A DNA stretch of 64,000 bases from the NCBI RefSeq assembly GCF_021043375.1, contig NZ_JAJNDV010000007.1, positions 62,001 through 126,000 of the forward strand. The letters are read 5' to 3'. The position numbers and the translations under genes were made by a program. Source of the stretch: Sphingomonas sp. IC-56 (GTDB taxonomy: Bacteria > Pseudomonadota > Alphaproteobacteria > Sphingomonadales > Sphingomonadaceae). Under the pieces are notes generated by a model, which did not search any database, was not told where the DNA came from, and worked only from the letters and a program-made list of their open reading frames with translations. Positions 1-9,300 of this stretch are shown here, piece after piece; the stretch's first letter is position 1; every line of letters starts with the position of its first letter.

Positions 1-24
1 GTGCAGCTGCGGGACGGCGCGTGA
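1..24 (+). CDS. 3' end of an upstream gene (partial)
   Basis: The first 24 bases read as seven codons followed by TGA, and this stop overlaps the GTG start of the next gene (GTGA). The same overlap style links the genes that follow, so this is probably the tail of another member of the operon. Too little is visible to say what it encodes. Confidence 0.35.
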   Translation: MQLRDGA

Positions 25-761
25 CGCTTCGCCTCGCTGCCGCGGTGGCGCTGCTCGCGGCTCTGTCTGCCTGCAACGCGCTGCCCGATGATTACCAGCC
101 CAAGCCCAAAAAGGCGCAGCCCACCGCCAGGGCAACGCCGATCGCCGAACCTAGCCCGGTCCCAACGATGCCGGCGGACAATTCTGCCCGCCTGGCGGCT
201 GCCCGCGCGGTCGTCCCGGCCACGCTTGACAGCTATGTCTTCGATGGCGACGACAAGCTGATCGACGCGCCCTTCGGCCCGGTGCTGCTGCGCCACGGTC
301 ACAATCCCGACGCCGGCCATAGCGAGCCTGGCGTGATCGCCGCTTATTATCTGCGCGCCGAGGGCGAGCGCTTCGTGTTGGTCAACAGCTATCCCGATGC
401 GGCGGTGAGCGGCAGCTTCGGCAATCTTACGCGCTGGTCGGTATCGGGTGCCTTCACCGATCTGCCGGTGGTCGTGGTTGAGGGTGGCGGCACGTGGCAG
501 GGCTGCACCGTCGGCCTGACCGATCTGATCGAATTGCGCCCCATCGGCCCGGCGGTGATCGCCAGCATCACCACCACCTTCGATCCCAGCGGCATGACCG
601 AGGATGGCGGCGAGGCCTATACCGGCACGATCACCGACGTGCGCCGCGATCGCGGCTTCACTGTCCGCTACAAAGGAACCGACTCGTTCGCCGAGCGATA
701 CGTTCGCCGTGGCAACCGCTTCGTGATCGAGGGGGGCGAGAGCCGCATCACCGGCTGCTGA
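21..761 (+). CDS. Hypothetical exported lipoprotein
   Basis: Encodes 246 residues with a hydrophobic signal segment ending in a lipobox (LSAC, cysteine about residue 18). A Pro/Lys/Ala-rich linker of about 35 residues follows, then a globular beta-rich region. This points to a lipid-anchored periplasmic or outer-membrane protein. I do not recognise the C-terminal domain; it ends in a Cys and has another Cys near residue 161, so a disulfide is possible. The GTG start overlaps the stop of the preceding reading frame. It is the first complete gene of a five-gene run linked to carbohydrate enzymes, which suggests but does not show a role in envelope or glycan handling. Confidence 0.7.
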   Translation: MTLRLAAAVALLAALSACNALPDDYQPKPKKAQPTARATPIAEPSPVPTMPADNSARLAAARAVVPATLDSYVFDGDDKLIDAPFGPVLLRHGHNPDAGHSEPGVIAAYYLRAEGERFVLVNSYPDAAVSGSFGNLTRWSVSGAFTDLPVVVVEGGGTWQGCTVGLTDLIELRPIGPAVIASITTTFDPSGMTEDGGEAYTGTITDVRRDRGFTVRYKGTDSFAERYVRRGNRFVIEGGESRITGC

Positions 762-779
762 GTGAAAGGGGAGGGGCGC

Positions 780-1901
780 GTGCCCACAGGCGACGATTAT
801 CTGATCTTCCGCCCCGACGATGTCGATCTCTCCCGCTCGCCGCTGCGCCGCTCGATCGACGAGCCGACCTATGTGCTCGGCGCGTTCAACCCTGGCCTGA
901 CCCGCCTGCCAAACGGCAACCTCCTGCTGATGGTGCGCGTGGCCGAGGCGCTGCGTGAGCCGGTGGAGGGCGACTGCGCCCGCGCGATCCGGTGGACGTC
1001 GGACGGGTACGTCCTCGACCGCCATGCCCTGCACGGCCTCCACATCGACGACCCCCGCCAATTCGCCCTGAAGGACCGCAACCCGCGCCTGCTCGGCCTC
1101 ACTTCGCTGTCCTGGCTGCTCCCGGTCGAACTCGACGCTCAGGGCCGCGAGATCGTCCGCATCCACTATGACAAGGCGATTCAGCCCAGCGCATCGTACC
1201 TCGACTATGGCGTAGAGGACGCCCGTATCAGCCGCATCGGGGACACCTGGTGGATGACCGTCTGCGGCGTCTCGGCCGAACGCCACTGCACCGCCATGTA
1301 CCGCTCCACCAACGGCCTGGACTACGACCTACTCGGTGTCGTGCTCGACCACCAGAACAAGGACATGCTGCTGTTCGAAGGCCAGGTCGGGGATAAGTAC
1401 ATGGCGCTCACCCGGCCACTCGGCGAGGTCTATTTCGCGTACCCGCAGGACAGCGAATGGCTCGGCGGCCCGTCGATCAACATGGCCCAGTCCCCCGACG
1501 GCCTCCACTGGAAGCCGCTCGACACCCCCGGCATCCGCGCGCGCAAGGGCACGACCAGCACCCAGCGCATCGGCGGCGGCAGCCAGCCGATCCTCACGCC
1601 CGATGGCTGGCTGATGATCTATCACGGCGTCGAGAAGCAGGGGCTGGTGGGCGTCTACCGCAGCTTCTGGGCGCTGCTAGACCGCGATGATCCCGCGCGC
1701 ATCCTCCGCCTGGAGGACAGCACGCCCTTGTACGAGGCAGACCCCGCGCTCACCGCCGACATCGCGCACCAGATGTACCTGCCCACTCCGGTCGTCTTCA
1801 CGACGGGAATCGTGGATGCCGGCGACCACTACATCGTCGCCCATGGCGAAGCTGACCTAGCCTGCCGCATCACCCACACGCCCAAGGAGCGGTTCCGATG
1901 A
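780..1901 (+). CDS. Glycoside hydrolase family 130 protein (mannoside phosphorylase-like)
   Basis: A 373-residue cytoplasmic protein of the five-bladed beta-propeller GH130 family. Members phosphorolyse beta-mannosides to mannose-1-phosphate, or hydrolyse beta-1,2-mannosides. Family-like stretches include FNPGLTRLPNGNLLLMVR near the N terminus, GVEDARIS, NKDMLLFEG and GGGSQPILTPDGWLMIYHG. I chose GTG at 780 because a purine-rich AGGGGAGGGG lies just before it; an in-frame GTG at 762, abutting the previous stop, is the alternative. The 3' end overlaps the GH13 gene by 4 bases (ATGA). Substrate and the choice between phosphorolysis and hydrolysis cannot be read from sequence alone. Confidence 0.85.
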   Translation: MPTGDDYLIFRPDDVDLSRSPLRRSIDEPTYVLGAFNPGLTRLPNGNLLLMVRVAEALREPVEGDCARAIRWTSDGYVLDRHALHGLHIDDPRQFALKDRNPRLLGLTSLSWLLPVELDAQGREIVRIHYDKAIQPSASYLDYGVEDARISRIGDTWWMTVCGVSAERHCTAMYRSTNGLDYDLLGVVLDHQNKDMLLFEGQVGDKYMALTRPLGEVYFAYPQDSEWLGGPSINMAQSPDGLHWKPLDTPGIRARKGTTSTQRIGGGSQPILTPDGWLMIYHGVEKQGLVGVYRSFWALLDRDDPARILRLEDSTPLYEADPALTADIAHQMYLPTPVVFTTGIVDAGDHYIVAHGEADLACRITHTPKERFR

Positions 1902-3469
1902 CAGACCCGCACTGGTGGCAATCCGGCGTCATCTACCAGATCTACCCGCGATCGTTCCAGGACTCGAACGGCGACGGCATCGGCGACCTGCCCGGCATCG
2001 AAGCCCGCCTCGATTCGCTGGTCGAGTTGGGCGTGGACGCGATCTGGATATCCCCGATCTTCCCCAGCCCTATGGCCGACTTCGGCTACGACGTCGCGGA
2101 CTACACCGGCATCGACCCGCGCTTCGGCACGCTCAAGGACTTCGACGCCCTCCTGAAGGCCGCCCACGACCGCGGCCTCAAGCTCCTGCTCGATTTCGTC
2201 CCCAACCACAGCTCGGACCAGCACCCCTGGTTCCTCGAAAGCCGGTCCTCGCGCGACAACCCCAAGCGCGACTGGTACATCTGGCGCGACGCCAATCCCG
2301 ACGGCTCGCCGCCCAACAACTGGATCAGCGACTTCGGCGGTTCGTCCTGGCAGTGGGACGAGACCACCGGCCAATATTATCTCCACGCCTTCTTGAAGGA
2401 ACAGCCGGACCTCAACTGGCGCAACCCGGAGGTGCAGGCCGCGATGCTCGACGCGATGCGCTTCTGGTTCGATCGCGGCGTGGACGGCTTTCGCATCGAC
2501 GTGCTCTGGCACATGGTCAAGCACGCCGACTTCCCCAACAATCCCCCCAACCCCGATTATGTCGCGGGCATGGGCGAGATGTTCAGCGTCCTCCAGCTGC
2601 ACTCCACCGACCAGGAGGAAGTCCACGCCATCGCCGCCCGCATGCGCGCGCTCGCCGACGCCTATCCCGACCGCGTGCTGATCGGCGAGATCTACCTGCC
2701 GCTGGACCGCCTGATGCGCTATTACGGCACCGACGCACCGGGCGTGCACCTGCCCTTCAACTTCCAGCTGATCGACGCCCCCTGGGACGCCACTCATCTG
2801 GCGAAGATCATCGCCGAGTACGAAGCCGCGCTGCCCCCCGGCGGCTGGCCCAACTGGGTGCTCGGCAACCATGACCGCCCCCGCGCAGCCACCCGCTTCG
2901 GCCCCGAGCAGGCGCGCGTCGCCGCGATGCTGCTGCTCACCCTGCGCGGCACGCCCACGCTCTATTATGGCGACGAAATCGGCATGGCCGATGTCACGAT
3001 CCCCGCTGATCAGGTCCAGGACCCCCGCGAGCTGCGCGAACCCGGCATCGGCCTGGGCCGCGACCCCGTCCGCACCCCCATGGCCTGGGACGCCACCCCC
3101 AACGCCGGCTTCACCACCGGCACGCCCTGGCTCCCGCTCCATCCAGACTGGCAGACCCGCAACGTCGCGGCCCAGCGCAGCCAACCGGGCTCGATGTGGC
3201 ACCTCCACCGCGACCTCCTCGCGCTCCGCCGCCAGCACCCCGCCCTCGCCATCGGCGACTGGCAACCGGTCGAAGCCAGCGGCACCCTCCTCGCCTATGA
3301 ACGCCGCCACGGCGACCAGCGCCTGCTGATCGTCCTCAACCTCGGCGACCAGCCGCAACCCTTCTCCATACCCGAATGGGCCGAAGGTTTCACGCCGCTG
3401 CTCTCCACCCGTGGCGGCACCCCCGACCCGGCGCTCCTCCTGCCCAACGAAGGCCTTATCCTCGCATGA
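1898..3469 (+). CDS. GH13 alpha-glucosidase / oligo-1,6-glucosidase-like
   Basis: Encodes 523 residues with the full alpha-amylase-family signature: YQIYPRSFQDSNGDGIGDL at the N terminus, DFVPNHSS, the nucleophile in GFRIDV (Asp201), the acid/base in LIGEIYLP (Glu264) and the GNHD motif (Asp326). There is no signal peptide, so it acts in the cytoplasm on small alpha-glucosides taken up or made by the cell. It is translationally coupled at both ends by ATGA overlaps with the GH130 and GT4 genes, which suggests a shared oligosaccharide substrate. The exact linkage preference is not determinable here. Confidence 0.92.
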   Translation: MTDPHWWQSGVIYQIYPRSFQDSNGDGIGDLPGIEARLDSLVELGVDAIWISPIFPSPMADFGYDVADYTGIDPRFGTLKDFDALLKAAHDRGLKLLLDFVPNHSSDQHPWFLESRSSRDNPKRDWYIWRDANPDGSPPNNWISDFGGSSWQWDETTGQYYLHAFLKEQPDLNWRNPEVQAAMLDAMRFWFDRGVDGFRIDVLWHMVKHADFPNNPPNPDYVAGMGEMFSVLQLHSTDQEEVHAIAARMRALADAYPDRVLIGEIYLPLDRLMRYYGTDAPGVHLPFNFQLIDAPWDATHLAKIIAEYEAALPPGGWPNWVLGNHDRPRAATRFGPEQARVAAMLLLTLRGTPTLYYGDEIGMADVTIPADQVQDPRELREPGIGLGRDPVRTPMAWDATPNAGFTTGTPWLPLHPDWQTRNVAAQRSQPGSMWHLHRDLLALRRQHPALAIGDWQPVEASGTLLAYERRHGDQRLLIVLNLGDQPQPFSIPEWAEGFTPLLSTRGGTPDPALLLPNEGLILA

Positions 3470-4470
3470 AGATCGCAATGCTGGCCCCCATCGCGTGGCG
3501 CACGCCGCCGCGGCACTATGGCCCCTGGGAGCTCGTCACCAGCCTGCTGACCGAAGCGCTGGTCGCCAAGGGTGTCGATGTCACCCTCTTCGCCACCCAG
3601 GATTCGATCACGTCAGGCACGCTGGCCGGCGTGGTCCCCGCCTCGTACGAGGAAGACCCCAGCATCGATGCCAAGGTCTGGGAATACCGCCACCTCAGCC
3701 ACCTCTTCAGCCGCGCGTCCGAGTTCGACCTGATCCACAACCAGGCCGATTTCCCCGCCCACGCCTTTGCGCCCTTGGTCGACACCCCGATGGTTACCAC
3801 CATCCACGGTTTCTCCTCGGACCGCATCCTGCCGATGTACAAGCCGTTCGAGGACCGCGTGCACTATGTCGCGATCAGCGACGCCGACCGTCACCCGAGC
3901 CTGCGCTACGCCGCCACCATCCACCACGGCATCCGCCTCGACGAGTTTCCCTTCGACGCAGCGGGCAGCGAAGACCTGCTCTTCTTCGGGCGCATGCACC
4001 CCGACAAGGGCGCCGCCGAAGCCATCGCCGTTGCGCAGGCCACCGGCCGCCGCCTCAACCTCTACGGCATCATCCAGGACCAGGGCTATTTCGACCGCGA
4101 GGTAAAGCCGCACCTCACCGACCGCATCGTCTATCACGGACCCGTAGGCGGCGAAGCCCGCCTCAAGGCGCTCGGGCAAGCGAGGGCTCTCCTCCACCTT
4201 ATCAACTTCGACGAACCCTTCGGCTTGTCGGTGGTCGAGGCGATGGCCTGCGGCACGCCCGTCATTGCGATAAACCGCGGCTCGATGTCCGAACTCATCA
4301 CCCCCGATACCGGCGTGCTGGTGTCGTGCGTCGAGGAAGCGACACAGGCAGTGGAGGCCCTGTCGATCGATCGCCAAGCCTGCCGCCGCCGCATCGAGGA
4401 CCACTTCTCGGTCGAGGCGATGGCGGATAGATACATCGCCTTGTACGAGAAGATCCTGGGGGCACGATGA
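3466..4470 (+). CDS. GT4-family glycosyltransferase
   Basis: Encodes 334 residues with a two-Rossmann GT-B fold. The N terminus (MKIAMLAPIAWRTPP) includes the acceptor-side helix GPWELVTSLLTEAL. The C-terminal half carries LLFFGRMHPDKG, the donor-sugar helix and the E-x7-E type motif EPFGLSVVEAMACGTPVI. The start was set at ATG 3466 because it gives the canonical N terminus and an ATGA overlap with the GH13 stop. It probably transfers a sugar from a nucleotide donor to a small or lipid acceptor in the cytoplasm. Lying between GH13 and DUF4424 genes, it may build the glycoside that its neighbours degrade, but this is inference. Confidence 0.88.
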   Translation: MKIAMLAPIAWRTPPRHYGPWELVTSLLTEALVAKGVDVTLFATQDSITSGTLAGVVPASYEEDPSIDAKVWEYRHLSHLFSRASEFDLIHNQADFPAHAFAPLVDTPMVTTIHGFSSDRILPMYKPFEDRVHYVAISDADRHPSLRYAATIHHGIRLDEFPFDAAGSEDLLFFGRMHPDKGAAEAIAVAQATGRRLNLYGIIQDQGYFDREVKPHLTDRIVYHGPVGGEARLKALGQARALLHLINFDEPFGLSVVEAMACGTPVIAINRGSMSELITPDTGVLVSCVEEATQAVEALSIDRQACRRRIEDHFSVEAMADRYIALYEKILGAR

Positions 4471-5411
4471 TCCGGCACTGGCTGTTCGCGGGCGCGTTGC
4501 TGGCGCTGCCGCTCTCTCCCGCGACCGCCAACGACACCACCGCCCATCTCGCCGCCGGCGGGCTGGTGCTGGTCAAGAACGACGCGGTGGAGATGGAGTC
4601 CGAGGATCTCCACATCTCCCGCTCGCGCGTTCAGGTCCGCTACCGGTTCCGCAACACCAGCGGCAAGGACGTGACGCTACGCGTCGCCTTCCCCATGCCC
4701 CCGATCGGCGGGCCCGGCTTCTTCATGCAGGACGTGGCGATCCCGGTCGACGCGCCCGCCAACTTCCTCGGCTTCGCCACCCGCGTCGATGGCAAGCCGG
4801 TGCAAAGCGAGATCGAACAGCGCGCCTTTGCCGGCGACACCGACCGCACCGCCTGGCTCACCGCCAACCGGGTGCCGCTAGCCCCCCACCGCGACGAAGC
4901 GCGCGCCGCACTCGACAGCCTCCCTGCCGCCAGACGTGCCGAGGCCGTGCGCCTGGGCCTGATCGACGAGGACGGCGAACCCGCTTGGACCCTGCGCATC
5001 ACCTATCACTGGCAACAACACTTCCCCGCCGGCGTGCCGGTCGTGGTCGAACATGGCTACACGCCCTCGGTCGGCGCCACCGTCGGCACCATGCTCGGCG
5101 AAGCAGGGGGCGACCCCGAAACCGCAACCCGCTACTGCGTCGATCCGCCGCTCCTGGGCACGCTGCGTGCCGCCAGCCGCGCCGGCCGCCACTATTTCGA
5201 GCAATGGGTCGATTACGTGCTGGTCACCGGCGGCAACTGGAAAAAGCCGATCGGCCGCTTCCGTCTGGTAGTCGACAAGGAGGCCCCCGCCGACCTGGTC
5301 AGCTTCTGCGGCCAAGGCGTCCGCAAGATCAGCCCCACTCGCTTCGAAATGACGAAGACCAACTGGCGCCCCGACAAGGACCTCTCGGTCCTATTCCTGA
5401 GCGGACGCTAA
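4467..5411 (+). CDS. DUF4424-like exported protein
   Basis: Encodes 314 residues with a clear signal peptide (hydrophobic residues 4-20, cleavage after ATA). The mature part begins with the pattern typical of DUF4424 proteins: GGLVLVKNDAVEMESEDL, then a beta-sandwich stretch (VQVRYRFRNTSGKDVTLRVAFPMPP). It is predicted to be periplasmic and its biochemical role is unknown. It overlaps the glycosyltransferase stop by 4 bases and is the last gene of the operon. A short dyad at about 5549-5578 follows but lacks a T run, so no terminator is claimed. Confidence 0.8.
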   Translation: MIRHWLFAGALLALPLSPATANDTTAHLAAGGLVLVKNDAVEMESEDLHISRSRVQVRYRFRNTSGKDVTLRVAFPMPPIGGPGFFMQDVAIPVDAPANFLGFATRVDGKPVQSEIEQRAFAGDTDRTAWLTANRVPLAPHRDEARAALDSLPAARRAEAVRLGLIDEDGEPAWTLRITYHWQQHFPAGVPVVVEHGYTPSVGATVGTMLGEAGGDPETATRYCVDPPLLGTLRAASRAGRHYFEQWVDYVLVTGGNWKKPIGRFRLVVDKEAPADLVSFCGQGVRKISPTRFEMTKTNWRPDKDLSVLFLSGR

Positions 5412-5440
5412 CCGCGGGCTGACGCCACAGCACAACTCCC

Positions 5441-5470
5441 GTCGCCCCGGACCTGAGCCGGGGTCCCGCT
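5441..5470. repeat. Solo copy of the CCCCGG...CCGGGG intergenic palindrome
   Basis: This 30-base unit differs at about three positions from the left arm of the inverted repeat at 26641-26670. It folds as CCCCGG/CCGGGG around a short loop. The rest of the 189-base gap between 5411 and 5601 holds no convincing gene. Confidence 0.6.
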
Positions 5471-5600
5471 GCTGATCCCTGAACCTTGTTGGCTCCCTGT
5501 CAGTGGTGACTTGTTGCGGGCAAAGGTCTGTTAGTCCACCAAGAAGAAGATGGAAGACGCACAAGTGCAGGGCTTCCATGACTAAGGGGGGAAATAGCCG

Positions 5601-6215
5601 ATGTACTGGGTGCTGATGTTGTTCCTGATGGGCCAGGATCCGACGTCGTCCTTCAATCCGGTGGTGCCTATCGAGCCGGCCAGCTGGCTGCGCAGCGAAG
5701 ACTATCCGATAAACGCCCTGAGGTATGAAATGTCAGGCGTATCCAAGACCGAAATCTTCGTCGGCGTCGATGGCCGGCCACAGGCTTGTTATGTGGTTGA
5801 GTCCAGCGGGTCACCGGATCTGGATGCGATGACCTGCGCAGCTGCAATCCGGCGGGGCAAGTACAAGCCTGCCACGGATGGAACGGGCAAGCCGATGCAT
5901 GGCATGGCGCGGTATAACGCCGCGTGGCGGATTATCGGCGAACGCCTGGGGGAAGTGCCGGCTGACGTAACTTTGTCGGCGTCGACGTTGCCCGACGGCC
6001 GCCAATCGGCGCGCGTAGCTTTGAAATACATCGTGGATGAGGCCGGAAGGATCATCAACTGCGCAGTCACGGATAGCAGCGGATCGGCCAAACTGGATGA
6101 TCTGGCATGTCGCGCAATGCCGCAACGCTACACCTTTGCGCCAGCACGCGACAAGGCCGGGAAAGCTTGGCAGGTTGTCCGAACGCAAAGTGTTGCCTTC
6201 GAATTAAGCCGCTAG
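5601..6215 (+). CDS. Protein with two TonB C-terminal-like repeats
   Basis: Encodes 204 residues. After a short hydrophobic N terminus there are two tandem copies of the pattern G-R-x4-C-x-V-x2-SSG-x3-LD-x3-C...(Y/F)-x-PA-x-D-x2-GK: roughly residues 50-105 and 130-200. This resembles the TonB C-terminal domain found in energy-transducing and TonB-related proteins, with a conserved Cys pair in each copy. Unlike real TonB it has no proline-rich spacer and no strong transmembrane anchor, so it is unlikely to energise a receptor itself. It may be a periplasmic TonB-domain protein. It stands alone between the DUF4424 operon and smc. Confidence 0.7.
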   Translation: MYWVLMLFLMGQDPTSSFNPVVPIEPASWLRSEDYPINALRYEMSGVSKTEIFVGVDGRPQACYVVESSGSPDLDAMTCAAAIRRGKYKPATDGTGKPMHGMARYNAAWRIIGERLGEVPADVTLSASTLPDGRQSARVALKYIVDEAGRIINCAVTDSSGSAKLDDLACRAMPQRYTFAPARDKAGKAWQVVRTQSVAFELSR

Positions 6216-6301
6216 TCTCGGGCTCAAGCTGCTGCCGTTGTTCGCGCTGTGGAGCAACCTGACGTCACCTCCCGGAATGCTCGCAGTGTGGAGCGGGGAC
6301 A

Positions 6302-9300
6302 TCACTCCGCCGCCAGCAACTTCTCCGCCCCACCCAGATCCACCGACACCAACCGGCTCACGCCGCGCTCCACCATCGTCACCCCGAACAACCGGTGCAT
6401 CCGGCTCATCGTCGCGGCATTGTGGGTGACGATCAGGTAGCGGGTCCGCGTCTCCTCGCTCATCCGCTCCAGCAGCCCGCAAAACCGGTCGACATTGGCA
6501 TCGTCCAGCGGCGCGTCGACTTCGTCGAGCACGCAGATCGGCGCCGGCTTGGTCAGGAACAGCGCAAAAATCAGCGCCACCGCCGTCAGCGCCTGCTCAC
6601 CCCCCGACAGCAAGGTGAGCGACTGGAGCCGCTTGCCCGGCGGCTGTGCCAGGATTTCCAGCCCCGCCTCCAGCGGATCGTCCGAATCGATCATCTGCAG
6701 ATGCGCCTGTCCGCCGTTGAACAGCGTGGTGAACAACCGCCGGAAATGTCCGTCCACCGCCTCGAACGCCGCCAGCAGCCGCTGCCGCCCTTCGCGGTTC
6801 AGCGTGCCGATCGATCCCCGCAGGCGATTGACGGCCTGGGTAAGCTCGTCGCGCTCCTTCGCATTGGTCGAGAACGCCGCTTCCAGTTCGGCAAGTTCCG
6901 CTTCGGCGACCAGGTTCACCGGCCCGATCCGCTCGCGGTCGGCGACCAGCCGTTCATGCGCGCTCGACTCGTCCTGGGGCGTCTTCACGCTGGCGCTCTC
7001 GAACCCGGCGCGCTGGGGCAGCAGCGGGGGCGGGCATTCGAAGCGCTCGCCCGAGAGCCGTCCCATCTCTACCCGGCGCATCTCCTGGCTCTCCGCCCGC
7101 GCCAGTGCGCCCGCCCGGGTTTCGCGCGCTTCGGCCAGCGCCTCGTTGGCGATGCGCACCGCCCCCTCGGTCGCGCGCAGCCCCGCTTCGGCCTCGCGCT
7201 CCGCCGCCTGCGCGGCCGCCGACTGCGCGCGCAACGCGTCGCTCTCCCGCTCGGCCTCGGTCACCGATGCCGCCAGCGCCGCCGGCCGCCCAGCCAGCGT
7301 GGCGCTCTCCTCGGCCAGCGCCGCCGCGCGCTTGTCCATTTCGGACGCGCGCCGCGCCGCATCGCCTGCGCGCGACTTCCAGCTCTTGGCTTCGGCGCCC
7401 GCCGCCGCCAGCCGCTCACGCGCCTGGCCGATCTCGCGTTCCAGCGTGCCGCGCTCCGCCCGCGCTCCCGCGACCGCGGTTCTGCGCAGCTCCGCGTCGC
7501 GCGACAGCGCCGCCACCTTCGCCCGCGTCTCCGATCCGTCCGGCAGCGCCGCCTTTGCCGCCTCGGCACGGCCAAGCTCGCCCGCCGCCTCCTCCTGCTC
7601 GCCGGCGATGCGGCCCGTCCGCGCCTGAAGGTCCGCGCGCTGCGCATCCAGCCGCTCGATCTGCGCGCTCGCCCGGTCCTCCGCGCGCGCTGCTTCGCGC
7701 GCTAAAGTCTCGGCCCGCTCCAACGTACGGCGATGGCCCTGCGCGGCCTGCCTCGCCTGCGCGATCGCCGCGTCGACCCCGGCAAGCTCGGCCGTAGCGG
7801 CATCCACTGCCGCCGCCGCCGCCGGCCGCGCCCGTTCGATCGCCCCCAATCGGTTGACGCGCTCCAGCCGCTCCGCCGCCGCGGCTCCGCCCGACTTCGC
7901 ACGATAGCCGTCCCAGCGCCGCAGGCTCCCGCTGAGCGTCACCAGCCGCTGTCCCACGGCCAGCGCCTGGCCATCATCCTCCGCGGCAACCAGCACCTGC
8001 GCCAGCCGGCGTGCCAGCGCCGCCGGAGCCTCGACATGCCCGGCCAGCGGCACCGTCCCCGCCGGCGCCGACGGATCGTCGGCCCGCACCTGCGCGCCCG
8101 CCCAGAACCGCTCGGCGCCGGTATCCAGCCCCGCCTCCAGATCGTCCCCTAAAGCTGCCGCCAGCGCGCGCTCATAGCCCGCATCCACCCGCACCCGGTC
8201 GAGCAGCCGGTCCTTGCCGCTTGGCGCAGTCGATTTGCGAAGCGCCGCCGCCTCGCTGTCCAACTGAGCCAGTTCGGCATGCGCCGCCGCCCGCGCGGAC
8301 TGCGCCCGGTCCCGCCCGCCGATCGCCACGCGCTCGCTCGCCTCGGCCTCCGCCAGTCCGGCCCGCGCCGAGTCCGCCTCCGCGACCGCCGCCGCCCGTG
8401 CTTCCTGCGCCCGCTGTTTTTCCGCCTGCAACGGTCCGGCTGCTGGCAGCGCCGCAGCCTCCGCGTCGATCCGCGCCCGATCCCGCGCCGTGCGCTCCAC
8501 CCGCGTCCGCGCCGCCGCCAGCGCAGCCTCGGCCACCCGCGCCTCCGCCGCTTCGCTCGCCTGCGCCGCCAGTGCCTGGGCCAGCGCCACCTCGGCATCG
8601 CGCGCCGTCCGCTCGGCATCGGCCAGCGCCGCATCGAGCAGTGGCATCCGCGCGCCCGCCTCGGCAATCCGCGCCTCCAGCGCCTTCATCTCGTCGTTGA
8701 GCCGCGCCAGCGCCTCGGCGGCATCATGCGCCAGCGCCCCTTCGCGCCCGCGATCCTCTTCCAGCCGGCGGCTCGCATCGCCCAGCTCGGCGATCCGCCG
8801 CTCCACGCCCGCGCGTTCGCTGCGCAGCGCCGCCAGCCGGTGCATCGCCTCGCTCGCCTGGTCGCGCAGGCTCAGCGCATCGGCGCGCACGCCCGCCAGC
8901 GTCTCCGCCGCCGCCTGCTGCTCCGCCGCCGCCGCGTCATGCGCCGCACTGCGCTGCGCCACCATCGCCTCGGCCGCCGCGGCATCCTTCTTGGCCGCGT
9001 CCGCCGCCGCCGCCGCATCGCGCCAGCGCGCGAAGATCATCCGCGCCTCGGCGGTACGGATCCGCTCGGACAGTTCGCGATACCGCTCCGCCTGCCGCGC
9101 CTGGCGCTTGAGCGAGGCCGCGAGCGCTTCCTGGTCGCCGATCACTTCGTCCAGTCGTACCAGGTTCGCCTCGGTCGCGCGCAGCTTGGCCTCCGCATCG
9201 CGCCGCCGCACATGCAGCCCGGCGATCCCGGCAGCTTCCTCCAGCATCGCCCGGCGCTCGGCGGGCTTGGCGGCGATCACCGCGCTGATCCGCCCCTGGC

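Noticed and set aside
1829..3478. A 549-codon open frame on the minus strand opposite the alpha-glucosidase
   Set aside because: The plus strand encodes a clear GH13 enzyme with all motifs. Long antisense frames are common in high-GC genomes with G/C at third positions, and this one has no recognisable domain.
5549..5578. ATGGAAG...CTTCCAT hairpin as a terminator of the first operon
   Set aside because: Only a 7-bp stem with unpaired bulges, and it is followed by a G run instead of a T run.
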